This document shows positions 11,770 through 20,641 of a stretch of 64,000 nt of DNA, piece after piece (positions within the stretch are counted from its first letter, which is position 1; every line of letters starts with the position of its first letter). A program made the translations under genes and the position numbers. The notes beneath the pieces were generated by a model that was not told where the DNA came from, ran no database searches, and worked only from the letters and a program-made list of their open reading frames with translations. This stretch comes from Zasmidium citrigriseum. Its lineage: Eukaryota > Ascomycota > Dothideomycetes > Mycosphaerellales > Mycosphaerellaceae. The stretch is taken from contig NHNW01000018.1 in the NCBI GenBank assembly GCA_002786025.1, forward strand, positions 310,001 through 374,000. The letters run 5' to 3'.

Positions 11770-12663
11770 ATGGAATTATCGGCGGAAAAGAACACACCTT
11801 ACTACAGACTAGGACAATACGTCATAGAAGTTGCCGTCAGCTCGCCTTGTGTCTGTGGGTTTCGATCGAGATGTCTTTCGCAAGCCAAGGAGAGAGATCC
11901 ACACGATCTGTCCGTGATAGACATGAGAGCGACGGGCTTGAAGCCGAAGTGGTCCTTCGGTCCTCTGGGGATCTCCGAGAAGCACCAAAGGAGACGAAGG
12001 GGGAAAGCAAGGACGAATAGCGCAGAAGATCCTGAAGGGACGAGATTGGATGAAGGTGTTGGCGTGGTCGACCACGTTATAGAGCTGTGGGAGGTCAAGA
12101 GAGGTAAGTTGCCCATAAAGTCAGATCTAACGAGAATAGCTGTTGACTGAGATCCAATCGCAGCCTACTATCGCTCAATGATGGCATTTGAAACCAATCT
12201 GTCCGAAGACGAGAGAGGAAAGAATCAGCAATGGCGTAACGTAAAGGGCGAGCTCACCGAGCCATGGTATCCGAGGACCTTTGAACAACAAGCACACGAA
12301 ATTGCTAGCCTCCAACGTCCAAAGCGCTAACATTCAATCCTCCAGACCAAAACCTTAGGAGAGTTGAAAGACATCATGAATTCGCCTGACAACCTCTGCC
12401 TCATCTCTAAAGGCTTCAACGCAAGCAAATACGCAATTCTCACCTCGCCCCACGACCTCGACGTCCGAAAATTTCGCGCCCAGCTCTGGTGGTACATCTA
12501 TAAAACAAGAGCCTTGTTTCAGGCCACACAAAAGGCGCTTCGACAAAAGTACTGGAACACCGGGAATTGCATGTTTATTGCGGTCGCATCCTTGCTTATC
12601 AATAGCAGGGAGAAGTTTCAGAAAGAGTGTGCGAAACGGATACCCAATGGCGATGGGGATTAA
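11770..12663 (+). CDS. Hypothetical protein, three exons (tentative)
   Basis: Proposed exons 11770-12103, 12164-12240 and 12346-12663, about 242 residues. The first intron is well supported (GTAAGT donor, CTGAC branch point, CGCAG acceptor). The second uses GTAAAG with a CTAAC branch point and CCAG acceptor and joins in phase 0. The last exon (LGELKDIMNSPDNLCLISK... to ...AKRIPNGDGD) has a coherent composition and ends cleanly. The start is uncertain: ATG 11770 (MELSAEKN) or ATG 11923 are both possible, and an alternative frame overlaps exon 1. I recognise no domain. The model is driven by splice signals rather than homology. Confidence 0.35.
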
Positions 12664-12929
12664 TCGGAGTGGGCAACGGGCCAAGACGAGCTTTATAGGT
12701 AGTTGGTGCTCAATGGAAGAGACACGAAAGGGGCCAAAAATCACAAGCTTCAAGAATGGGCGCAACTTTCGCCCAAAGAGAAAGCTCAGTGACTGGAGAC
12801 CTTGGATCTTGTACCTCTAGTTCCTTGAAGAGCTTCAAGTCGTCCTACATGGGTTAGCACCACCAGCAGGGCTCAAAAGTATAGCATGATATTGAGCATG
12901 TCGAGAAAGACTTTATCCCACCCTCCCCC

Positions 12930-13535
12930 TCAGCGAAACCTCTCCAACGCCTCCCTCAACAACCTCATCGTCCTCCTCGTCTCCCCACTCGAATCCACAA
13001 CCACCAACTTCCCCCTCCACCTCTCCAAAATCTCCCCATTCCTCTCCTCAAACTCCTGATACCTCTTCTCAAAAACCTCTCCCGAATCCGTACTCTCCCT
13101 CTTCCGACTCAGAAACCTCTCCTTACACACCTCTTTCGGACAGTCAAAGAATATCACACTCCCCACCACCACACCAGGAATCCGCTCGAAGAGCGCCCCG
13201 CTGTCCGCGTCCCGTGGGAAGCCGTCGATGATGAATTTCTTCCAGCCGTTTCTTCGTTCGAGGCACAGTTTGTACCAGAGGATTGCGACGATGTTCTCGT
13301 TTGGGATCAATTCGTGATTGGACAGGTGTTGTTTTAGCTCGTGATTGGTGAGGCCGCCGAGAGCTTGGGAGGTTGAGGCAGTGGTTTTCAGGGAGCGGAG
13401 GTAGTCGCCGACGGAGAGATGGTAGGCGCGGGTTTTGCGGGCGAGGATGGCGCAGATGGTGCCTTTGCCGCTGCCGGGGGCGCCGATGATGAAGGTTACT
13501 TTGATGGGGTTGGTGATGGAGGGTGCGGTGCTCAT
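12930..13535 (-). CDS. Nucleoside-monophosphate kinase (adenylate/UMP-CMP kinase family)
   Basis: Single exon, 201 residues from ATG 13535. The Walker A loop GAPGSGKGT is at residues 18-26. The NMP-binding motif LSVGDYLR is at 40-47, IIDGFPR at 102-108, and a short lid (RKRESTDSGEVFEKRYQEF) at about 144-162. The short lid and compact size fit the UMP-CMP kinase/short adenylate kinase branch, which transfers phosphate from ATP to an NMP in the cytosol. Base specificity is not certain. It is transcribed away from the viperin gene, whose ATG is only 415 bases from this one. A TATATA-like sequence on the minus strand at about 13595-13603 sits about 60 bases upstream of the start. That partner suggests supply of NTP substrate or processing of viperin products, by analogy with CMPK2-RSAD2. 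This role is inference. Confidence 0.88.
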   Translation of the reverse strand: MSTAPSITNPIKVTFIIGAPGSGKGTICAILARKTRAYHLSVGDYLRSLKTTASTSQALGGLTNHELKQHLSNHELIPNENIVAILWYKLCLERRNGWKKFIIDGFPRDADSGALFERIPGVVVGSVIFFDCPKEVCKERFLSRKRESTDSGEVFEKRYQEFEERNGEILERWRGKLVVVDSSGETRRTMRLLREALERFR

Positions 13536-13950
13536 GATGGGTTTCGGGTAAGTCTGACTTTAAGGAAATCTCATCGAGGAGAGAGAGGATAGGGGTTTGA
13601 TATATACACTCTTTTGGAGGGTGGATTCCTCGCGGAATGGTGGAGAAGGGTCTTGAAGCCGTGCCTTTGAGTGTATGAGACTTGCATGTTAGTGGGAAGT
13701 ACATCTCCTAGGATTCCCCTTGGGCTCTGCATTTCGCATGGCCTTTGTTGGATCTTATTTGCTTCAAAGCCTGTAGTTCCGTTGAGATTGCTGTCGATCA
13801 GCAGGCAGTAAGACTGGCCTGATCGAGAGGCCTGGAGGCACAAACGTTTGTCAAACATAGCCGTCCCCTCCTCAAACGTCGTATCCCAGTCCGGGTGCGA
13901 AGGTATAGATATCGGACCGTACGACGTTCCACTGGTATTGTAGGTCAAAG
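13536..13950. promoter_or_regulatory. Shared divergent promoter, NMP kinase / viperin
   Basis: 415 bases between two divergent ATGs. On the minus strand GTATATATC near 13595-13603 is a plausible TATA element for the kinase. No coding frame spans it convincingly. Co-regulation of the two genes is an inference from the head-to-head arrangement. Confidence 0.45.
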
Positions 13951-15042
13951 ATGGCGCTTCTCAAGATGATCTTTGGCCCTTTTGCCGGCAGTGTGATCGC
14001 AGCAGTCGTGATCTGTGTCACACTCTTCCTTGTCTTCCATTTGAATATCCTCGATGAAACCGCAACACAGCAAGTCGAACAGCAAACTGATACCGCAGGC
14101 ATCAGTCAACAAGACGAGAACGCCCACGAAGACAACGAAAATGATCCCCCAATCCCCCTCTCCGTCAACTTCCACTTCACCCGCAAATGTAACAAGACCT
14201 GCGTCTTCTGCTTCCACACCGAGAAGACGAGCTATGTCGAAAACATCGAAAACATGCAGCGAGGCCTCCGCCTGCTCAAAGAAGCCGGGATGAAGAAGAT
14301 CAACTTCGCTGGTGGCGAACCCTTCCTCTATCCCAAACTCTTGGCTCAACTCTGTCGATACTGCAAAGAAGACCTGAAGCTCGAGTCTGTTTCGATCATT
14401 TCGAATGGATCTCTGATCAAGAAGCGGTGGTTGGAAGAGAATGGGAAGTACATCGATGTGCTTGGCATCAGCTGTGACAGTTTCGATGAGGAGACGAATA
14501 TCAAGATCGGCCGTGGTGATGGGAACAACGTGGGCAAGTTGTTCGAGATTCGGTCTTGGTGTGCCGAGTCTGGTATCAAGTTCAAACTCAACACGGTCGT
14601 GCTGCTCTGGAACTGGGAAGAGGACATGTCGAAGACGATTGAGGAACTCGATCCCTTCCGCTGGAAGGTTTTCCAAGTCTTGCCCGTCGAGGGCGAGAAC
14701 GACGCTTCGCAGCAAGAGACCGAGCTCGACAAGCGCAAGCGGAATGCCAATAAGGTCTTGATCTCTGACGAGCAATTTGCGGCTTTCTGTAAGAGACATG
14801 AGCATCTGTCGTGTTTCGTGCCGGAGTCGAATCAGTTGATGGCTTCGAGCTATCTGATCGTGGATGAGTTCATGCGGTCTTTGGATAAGGGCAGCGGGAA
14901 GGAGACGGCGTCGAAGAGTATCCTGGAGGTAGGCGTTCGGGAGGCGATGAAGCAGGTACGCTGGGATCAGCAGGCGTATCTGGATCGCGGTGGTGTGTAT
15001 GAATGGAGTAAGGCTGGGATGGCCAAGGAGCTTGAGTGGTGA
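13951..15042 (+). CDS. Viperin-like radical SAM enzyme (RSAD2 homologue)
   Basis: Single exon, 363 residues. Residues 1-33 form a hydrophobic membrane anchor (a VIAAVVICVTLFLVF core), replacing the amphipathic ER/lipid-droplet helix of animal viperin. A linker rich in Gln/Asp/Glu follows. The radical-SAM core starts at SVNFHFTRKC: CX3CX2C is C80-C84-C87 (CNKTCVFC), GGEPF is 121-125, SNGSL 151-155 and ISCDSFDEE 173-181. PFRWKVFQVLPVEGEN and CFVPESNQ follow, all diagnostic of viperins rather than other radical SAM enzymes. The protein ends in Trp, as in viperins, where the C-terminal Trp is needed for CIA-mediated Fe-S loading. Known viperins turn CTP (or other NTPs) into 3'-deoxy-3',4'-didehydro-NTPs that terminate viral RNA synthesis. 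NTP choice here is not determined. Neighbours are a nucleotide kinase (divergent) and a CYTH-type triphosphate enzyme (downstream, same strand). Confidence 0.95.
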   Translation: MALLKMIFGPFAGSVIAAVVICVTLFLVFHLNILDETATQQVEQQTDTAGISQQDENAHEDNENDPPIPLSVNFHFTRKCNKTCVFCFHTEKTSYVENIENMQRGLRLLKEAGMKKINFAGGEPFLYPKLLAQLCRYCKEDLKLESVSIISNGSLIKKRWLEENGKYIDVLGISCDSFDEETNIKIGRGDGNNVGKLFEIRSWCAESGIKFKLNTVVLLWNWEEDMSKTIEELDPFRWKVFQVLPVEGENDASQQETELDKRKRNANKVLISDEQFAAFCKRHEHLSCFVPESNQLMASSYLIVDEFMRSLDKGSGKETASKSILEVGVREAMKQVRWDQQAYLDRGGVYEWSKAGMAKELEW

Positions 15043-15462
15043 AGCGATTGGGGGATTAGAGGTCGTAGATTCAGGAGCGCGATGCTGTATGTGGAAGCCT
15101 TTGTGTCCCAAAGATTCAGTCTCCAATCTCCGGTGACGATCCCGATGGCCATGCACATGTAAAGCGCCTTAGCCCGTGACTCTGCGAAGGAGACGGCAGC
15201 TTCCCTTGCCCCCTCTCCTAGGCGCCGAAGGTGAATAAGTGTATGGCCCATTGTTCGAGAAGCAGCCGTACCGTAAGTGAGATTCGCCGCTGTTCCAGGC
15301 AGAGGCAAGTGAATATCCAGCGGCTTCCGGCGACCAGTCACAAAGGTGAATAGGTTTGCTGCCCTTCTTTCTCCGCTCTTCTCGCAGCAATCTCTGCCAC
15401 CTTAAAAGCAGACGATCTCTTCAGCATATCCTGTAAACCTCGAGACAGCTCTCAGCAGCAAC
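15043..15462. other. Intergenic between viperin and CYTH gene
   Basis: About 420 bases holding the viperin 3' end and the CYTH-gene promoter. A pyrimidine-rich stretch and ACCTCGAGACAGC leader sequence precede the ATG at 15463. Nothing else noted. Confidence 0.35.
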
Positions 15463-16278
15463 ATGTTCTCTCTCGGCCCAACTCTGCGCAGCATGCGCAC
15501 AAGCCTCGCTCACAAGTCCCTCTCATCGACCGCCTACAAGCGCCTCTCAACCTCGCCTCCCAAAATCACCCAGCTCGAAGTCGAGCGCAAGTTCAACGTC
15601 ACCAAACCCCTCGACATCGAGCTCAAGAAACAAGAGCAAAAGAACAAGATCTCCAAGCAGGGTCCAGTACTCGATCCTCACGCCGCAGTGCTCACATTCT
15701 CCGACAAGCGCTACAACCACATCAAGGATGAGTACTTCGACTTCGAAGGCGCGCTGGCTGCCAAGGGAATTTGGATCCGTAAGCGCACGATTGACACCCT
15801 GCCGGTCGAGTGGGAGGCTAAGGTGCGAGTGAGCGGGGACTTCCAGAACTCCGGCTTTGAGGAAGTTTATGGCGAAGAGCAGGTGATGGAAATGGTGGAG
15901 AAAGTCATCCCGGTGTCCAAGCTGGTATCCAAAGTAGAGCTTCTCACGGAGCGGGAGAGCTGGGTTGTGAAGGACCATTTCCTCGAGGCTATGATGATGC
16001 TGGATTACTGTAGCGCGCCCAGTGCTCCTCCAGTTAAGCGCGAAGGCAAGGACTTGAAGTGGATCCATGCGGTTGGAGAGGTGGAGATGATTCGCAATAT
16101 CGAGTTGACTGGAAATGCCGGAGTGGACCAGGTGAAGAAGGCTGATATGAGTGCATGGATGGATTACGAGTTGAAGGAGTTCATGCTGCGCCATGAGAAG
16201 CTGTTCCCAACAACCCCGGCTCCGGTTGGGAAGCTCACGGCTTTCTTCAAGTGGAGGGATATGGTTGCTGGACGTTGA
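15463..16278 (+). CDS. CYTH-domain protein, thiamine-triphosphatase-like
   Basis: Single exon, 271 residues. The N-terminus (MFSLGPTLRSMRTSLAHKSL...) is Arg/Ser-rich and free of acidic residues for about 30 positions, as in a mitochondrial presequence. LEVERKF at 38-44 is the opening ExExK-type metal/triphosphate motif of CYTH enzymes. Later charged strands (KGIWIRKRTIDTLPVEWEAKVRV, HAVGEVEMIRNIE) fit the triphosphate tunnel. CYTH enzymes hydrolyse thiamine triphosphate, inorganic triphosphate or related substrates, or make cAMP. The sequence most resembles fungal proteins annotated as thiamine-triphosphatase-like, without proof of substrate. It lies 420 bases downstream of viperin on the same strand. 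Confidence 0.72.
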   Translation: MFSLGPTLRSMRTSLAHKSLSSTAYKRLSTSPPKITQLEVERKFNVTKPLDIELKKQEQKNKISKQGPVLDPHAAVLTFSDKRYNHIKDEYFDFEGALAAKGIWIRKRTIDTLPVEWEAKVRVSGDFQNSGFEEVYGEEQVMEMVEKVIPVSKLVSKVELLTERESWVVKDHFLEAMMMLDYCSAPSAPPVKREGKDLKWIHAVGEVEMIRNIELTGNAGVDQVKKADMSAWMDYELKEFMLRHEKLFPTTPAPVGKLTAFFKWRDMVAGR

Positions 16279-16627
16279 GAGGCGGCCTCTATCTCCGCGA
16301 AGAGCGAGTTGTCTCGATCTCTGAACGGCTGCTGCATTGCATAGACAGCTCCATTGGGCTTGAGACACCACTGGAGAGGAGATGAGTCTGGAAGCTCGGA
16401 TCAGACATGAAAGGCGTCTTCTGTCAGACTGGATCTCGTCGCTTAGACGAGGTGAGTCCTTCCCAGCTCTGAAACAATGCTCATTGACCAAATCTTCGTG
16501 CTCTCTCGTATCGATCATTCAATGTTCTTCATCTTGCTCGTACCCCGATGCCCCGGCCGTTGATCGTCTCCAGCGAGATCTGCCATTCCTTCCCGGTATT
16601 CCCTATCCCTCTGAGAATACCAGCTTC
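16279..16627. other. Convergent 3' intergenic region
   Basis: About 350 bases between the converging stops of the CYTH gene (+) and the hydroxyisourate hydrolase gene (-). No gene or repeat seen. Confidence 0.4.
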
Positions 16628-17101
16628 CTATGATCCCCTGTATGTCGTATAACTCCAAGGTCCTAGCAGCAGCGGCACGTGATAATGCTCTTCCTCTTTC
16701 TTCGCAGCAAACCTCAACTCCACCTCCGGCCAGAACGTTTTGCCCTTCCCGAAGTATGCTTCTGTATCAAACGTCAAGCTCCACACCATCTGCTCTCCAT
16801 CTTTCATGTCCGCTTTGACGCTCTTGACAATATCGTTCATGTCCACGGATGATGTCCATGTAGGTACGCGGCCATCGCTATTCGTTGTGGCGGTCCAGTG
16901 CGCAGTGGTGGCTTGGGAGGGATATATGAGCTTTAGCTTGACGGAGATGTTGGCGCCAGGCTTCCCGGAGATGGTATCGAGGACGTGGCAGGTTATGAAC
17001 GGTCGTTGGGACATTGTGGTCTTTGGGAGCTGGTTGGAGAGGGCGGAGAGGCGGTCGGCTGTTTTTGTGATCCCAATTCGATTGTTTGAATCTTTGGGCA
17101 T
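16628..17101 (-). CDS. 5-hydroxyisourate hydrolase (transthyretin-like)
   Basis: Single exon, 157 residues. The core starts ITCHVLDTISGKPGANISVKL (about residue 36) and ends HYHVPLLLGPWSYTTYRGS, carrying the YRGS C-terminal signature that separates this enzyme from transthyretin. The catalytic His, Arg and Ser/Tyr-Arg set of the family appears intact. It hydrolyses 5-hydroxyisourate, the product of urate oxidase, on the way to allantoin. An ATG at residue 30 would give the bare domain, but the longer start adds RLSALSNQL (residues 17-25). That matches the PTS2 consensus [RK][LVI]x5[HQ][LA], so I prefer it and expect peroxisomal import. The allantoate-type permease at 241-1829 is in the same pathway area, but linkage may be chance. 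Confidence 0.9.
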   Translation of the reverse strand: MPKDSNNRIGITKTADRLSALSNQLPKTTMSQRPFITCHVLDTISGKPGANISVKLKLIYPSQATTAHWTATTNSDGRVPTWTSSVDMNDIVKSVKADMKDGEQMVWSLTFDTEAYFGKGKTFWPEVELRFAAKKEEEHYHVPLLLGPWSYTTYRGS

Positions 17102-17891
17102 GAGGCTCGATATACAGTCAGGGACAGGACTATTCTGGGAGGAGGAGCTGATTTATCAAAGAAAGCTCCTGTTGTGATGTTGAAGAGATGTCGTCGGCCA
17201 TCTCCGCCTTTCGGCCCCGAGCGCCGTCTTGACTTCACCTCCTCCTCCTTGCTGGCAGCTCCTCGTCTTCTCCATCAACATCGATTCTCCTCTTCATTAG
17301 GAACAGCCTTCTGAATCTCCTCCGTCAGGAACAGTATCAAACGCGTCTTATCGGCTGAGTCATGACGCGTTCGTCGGGCCATTCGATACAGGACCAGGCA
17401 CGCGAAAGCCGGCCAAGATTCAGATCTTTGTTCACTGACGAAGGAACAATCTCAAGAAGCGTAGGTACTAAACAAACAGTGTCATTGAGTAATATATATA
17501 CGAAGCAGGCTCGTCTCAACAACTCCCAAATCTCACACCCTAGACAAGTATTCGATTCGCTCATGCCAGGTTTTATACGCCCACGATGAGCTATAACCCT
17601 AGCACTTCACTCTTGCGACACCCAAGGGCCTTAAGCGCAAGACGACCGCTTCGTAATAAAGAGTATATGCGCTTCACCTTGATCATCGCATTTACATACC
17701 ATGTCACCGCCCAAACCCAGAACGGTAGCCCAGCCAGCAACGACGGCTTCGTCCAGTCGAACACCGCGCGCTCCAAGCCTCGCTCAACGAATGTGCTCTA
17801 GATCTGCGCCTTCTTCTAGATCCTGAGGACGGCTGAAGCCGATATTCTCGATTCTTGCAACAACTCGGCAGGTCGAAGTTGTTCTCTCTCC
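17102..17891. other. Intergenic, about 790 bases
   Basis: Promoter side of the hydroxyisourate hydrolase and 3' side of the kinase gene. On the minus strand a 50-60 codon open stretch at about 17452-17297 contains ACLVLYRMARR and LILFLTEEIQKAVPNEEE and looks faintly coding, but I find no start or supporting splice sites. Not called. Confidence 0.3.
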
Positions 17892-19337
17892 TCAAATCTT
17901 TTGGTGCATCTTCAGCTCCTGCGCAGCCACACGCGCAATCTCCCTCGCCGACGGCCTTCTATCGAAGCGGTCATTCGTCAGGTCCTTCACCATGCCATGC
18001 AACTCTGGAGTGAATCTCATACCACATGGCTTCGAAGAAGCCAGAGCGGGGCGATGAGGGGCCGAAGTGAGCAAGCAGATCACCTGGATCGTGGCACCAA
18101 GCATCCAGATGTCCGTTCGAGTGCCGTATCCACCTCCGACAAGTCCCTCTGGCGGATACCATCCTGGCGTTCCGCATGGCTGGGCGTGTTCCTTCTCCCT
18201 CCGGTTCTTGATGTCGTTGAAAGTCACCGCGCATCCAAAATCAGCGAGGATGATGCGGCGCTGTCCGTTCTCTTTGCGCTCGTTGGAGAGGAAGATGTTC
18301 TGCGGCTTGAGGTCCAGGTGAGCAATGGTATTCCAATCCGGATTTGGCCGATCGCGCTCAACGTCCTTGATACCGGTGTGAAGGAAAGCGAGCGCTTTTG
18401 CAACGCTCAGAAGAACATGCCAGACTGCCGCCTCGGAGAAGCCTGGACCCTTCGAGGCCATGTCCGCGATTCTCTGGTCGAGTGAGCCTCCGTCGCAGTA
18501 CTCAAGGATGATGCTGCAGACTCCGTTACCTTTAGCGTCGTACTCGATCATGTGATTGAGGTTGGGATGGCCTCGAACTGCCTTCAGCGCCTCAAGCTCT
18601 GCGTTGACTCTCCTGCCACGGGGTCCATCCGTGCGGACCTTCTTCTCAACAAACAGCTTGCCGTTCGCCCTGCTGCGCACGATGGTGATGGATTCTGACA
18701 TTCCGCCTGGTGTAAGGGATTTGACTCGTTCGTACTTGGCCCGGGGTTTCCCTCGCTGTCGAACATGTTCCCGTGGCTGGTGGTCTGGCTGATTGCGCTC
18801 AAGTCGAGAAGGGTCGAATACATTGCCTGCAAATGGTGCACCTGCTTGCAGAAGTCGCTGCTGACGAGGAGCAGGAAACGGATCTTGCAGACCTTGCATC
18901 CGTCGAGGATCTCTCATGCCTGGAGCATCCATTGGATGCATTGGAAGCTGACCCATTCCTGGCATCCCCATACCCATTGGCGGCGGACTCCTTCTCTTAT
19001 GCCTGTCTCGCGGCTCACGCCCTCTCATCCCTGGCGGACCCATTGGAGGTCGGTCCGCCATCTCAGGTGGCCAGCCTCCTGGTTGTGGCATTCGCAGCTG
19101 CGGCGGTGCCATGCCTCGAGGAGCGGCCATTGGATGGCCGAATTGCGGAGCCATTATTGGCATGGGAAAAGGTCCATCGAAAGGCATTCCGCCCAAACCC
19201 ATGCCTTGAGCTGGAAATGGAACGCCGCCCACTGGCGCAAGACCGCGAGGATCCATCGGCATGCCTTCCATACCGTCGATTGCGCCCAAAGCAAAAGCCT
19301 CGAGCTCTGGTGGAACGCCGAACGGAGGGCCGAACAT
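17892..19337 (-). CDS. Protein kinase with Met/Pro/Gly-rich N-terminus
   Basis: Single exon, 481 residues. Residues about 1-165 are a low-complexity Met/Pro/Gly/Phe region (repeats of the GMPMDP, GPFPMP, PMGMGMPGMG kind), followed by a basic segment. A kinase domain occupies about 205-475: a KLFVEKKV strand carrying the ATP-binding Lys, IILEYCDGGSLDQRI hinge, AHLDLKPQNIFL catalytic loop, ILADFGCAV metal-binding loop, and GTPGWYPPE in place of the usual APE. HRD is replaced by HLD, so it is a non-RD kinase. The Lys, catalytic Asp and DFG Asp are all present, so activity is possible. The hinge and loop resemble NEK-like fungal kinases, but I do not assign an orthologue. Confidence 0.82.
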   Translation of the reverse strand: MFGPPFGVPPELEAFALGAIDGMEGMPMDPRGLAPVGGVPFPAQGMGLGGMPFDGPFPMPIMAPQFGHPMAAPRGMAPPQLRMPQPGGWPPEMADRPPMGPPGMRGREPRDRHKRRSPPPMGMGMPGMGQLPMHPMDAPGMRDPRRMQGLQDPFPAPRQQRLLQAGAPFAGNVFDPSRLERNQPDHQPREHVRQRGKPRAKYERVKSLTPGGMSESITIVRSRANGKLFVEKKVRTDGPRGRRVNAELEALKAVRGHPNLNHMIEYDAKGNGVCSIILEYCDGGSLDQRIADMASKGPGFSEAAVWHVLLSVAKALAFLHTGIKDVERDRPNPDWNTIAHLDLKPQNIFLSNERKENGQRRIILADFGCAVTFNDIKNRREKEHAQPCGTPGWYPPEGLVGGGYGTRTDIWMLGATIQVICLLTSAPHRPALASSKPCGMRFTPELHGMVKDLTNDRFDRRPSAREIARVAAQELKMHQKI

Positions 19338-19556
19338 GTTGTCGAGGCGCCGATTTGATGCGATGATTTTTGAGCCTCGAGTCTGTCTCTAGCCTGTTTC
19401 ATAGAGTGGAAGACGATCGTGGTAAAACAAGAGTCTGGCTGTGGGCGGTCTGTTGTCGCTCTGCCGACGATCGTCGTAACTCTGGTATGTGCCGCTCTGG
19501 GAGTGCTTCTGCTCGCAGATGATTGAAGGACAAGGAATGAATGGCGGTTGAGGTAT

Positions 19557-19768
19557 TTATAGGAAGTTCTGAATAGCGGAAGTTCGCTCATTCACTTGTT
19601 CAGCCACTTCAGCTGTCACGCACCGGGCATGGCAAGTGAATTGTCCTTCGCAAGAGTCAGCAGTTGGATAACATTCGGGAGCTACATAGATCACCGCGGG
19701 ACAGTAGGAACAAATGGCAACTCCATTGTTGCAGAAGTTCCATCCGTTCAATATTGTGCCAACGGCAG
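19557..19768 (-). other. Cys-rich open frame, possible exon or relic
   Basis: A minus-strand frame ending at 19557 has eight Cys within about 40 residues (FCNNGVAICSYCPAVIY, then spaced C residues to CHARC). Just before it a CTTAAT...TACAG sequence looks like an intron end near 19769, but no start codon, signal peptide or donor exon was found upstream. It may be a relic of a secreted Cys-rich gene or chance. Confidence 0.2.
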
Positions 19769-20163
19769 ATCTGTATTGTCTCGATTAAGATCACTGTACG
19801 CATAGACTCGTCTTCAAGACACGATGCGCTTTACAAGCTGCCCAGACAAGACTTGATCCATCTAGCAACCGACTCAATTTTCGAGGAGATCATTCGCTCT
19901 TTCTTGCTCAGATCCATAGAAAACGGGACGAGCTGAATCGTCCAACGGCCGGGGAGTTACTCGGTCGCTTTGGTTCTATCAAAGTATGGGTTTCGTATGA
20001 CGAATCAGATGCATGCACTACAAAAGACACTGAGACTGATCTGATTATCATAGATTGCCTGATCCATGTTTATCTGTACCTCATACACACGGGTATAAAG
20101 TGCCTTCTGTCTGTGAGAGGCCCTCCATAATAGCCATAGGGCACTATCGTAGTTGTAGCCACA

Positions 20164-20641
20164 TTAGGTCTCTTCGCTCTGTTGAATAGCCGCACCCAAC
20201 CTCGCAGGAGAAATGAACAGAGCACAAGTCTTGATTCCGTAAGAACCTGTTTGAAAGACATCCCGCAGAGCCTCGGAGCAATATTGCAAATGATCAAGGC
20301 TGAGACTCGAATGGTACGGCCGGCCAGCCAGCAATGGATGGTGTAAAAGTCTCCAGGAAAAGATGCAGTGCAGAGTGGCATTGGCACTGGTCAGATATCC
20401 CCATCGTCGTCTTCGGAGAATACTTTGTCGGTCTTCTCGATAGTCCCAGCTGCATCGATGCGGATTGTCAAAATGATTTGATTGACGATTTCATTTGCAA
20501 TATCGTGATGGAGACATCGCTGTGGCAGCCAGGCGGAACTGAACAGACCCCAGTGGCATCCCATCTCCTTTGCCTTTCTGACTGTGGAGCCGCATTCGTG
20601 CGTCTGGTAGTCGAAGTTGTCGTAGGCGTATGAGACGCAAG
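20164..20641 (-). pseudogene. Relic of a fungal CGxxxxEAxxxGC-type protein gene
   Basis: Translating the minus strand from 20641 gives ACVSYAYDNFDYQTHECGST followed by VRKAKEMGCHWGLFSSAWLP and QRCLHHDIANEIVNQI. I recognise this CG-x4-EA-x3-GC-x8-W-P-x2-C pattern from a common uncharacterised Pezizomycotina family. The frame hits TGA at 20391-20393, then continues in register to DFYTIHCWLAGR. After a one-base shift near 20318 it reads YHSSLSLDHLQYCSEALRD and on to a TAA at 20164-20166, again with family-like HC...YC spacing. A GTATGT donor and CAAG acceptor upstream (about 20722 to 20642) suggest a former intron, but no intact 5' exon is found. One nonsense codon plus one frameshift make this a decayed gene unless the sequence has errors. 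Confidence 0.45.

Noticed and set aside
13945..15156. A 403-codon minus-strand frame opposite viperin
   Set aside because: It is exactly antisense to a strongly conserved enzyme, is Leu/His/Arg-rich and shows no family motif; it mirrors codon bias of the real gene.
15547..16518. A 323-codon minus-strand frame opposite the CYTH gene
   Set aside because: Antisense shadow of a conserved protein with no domain of its own.
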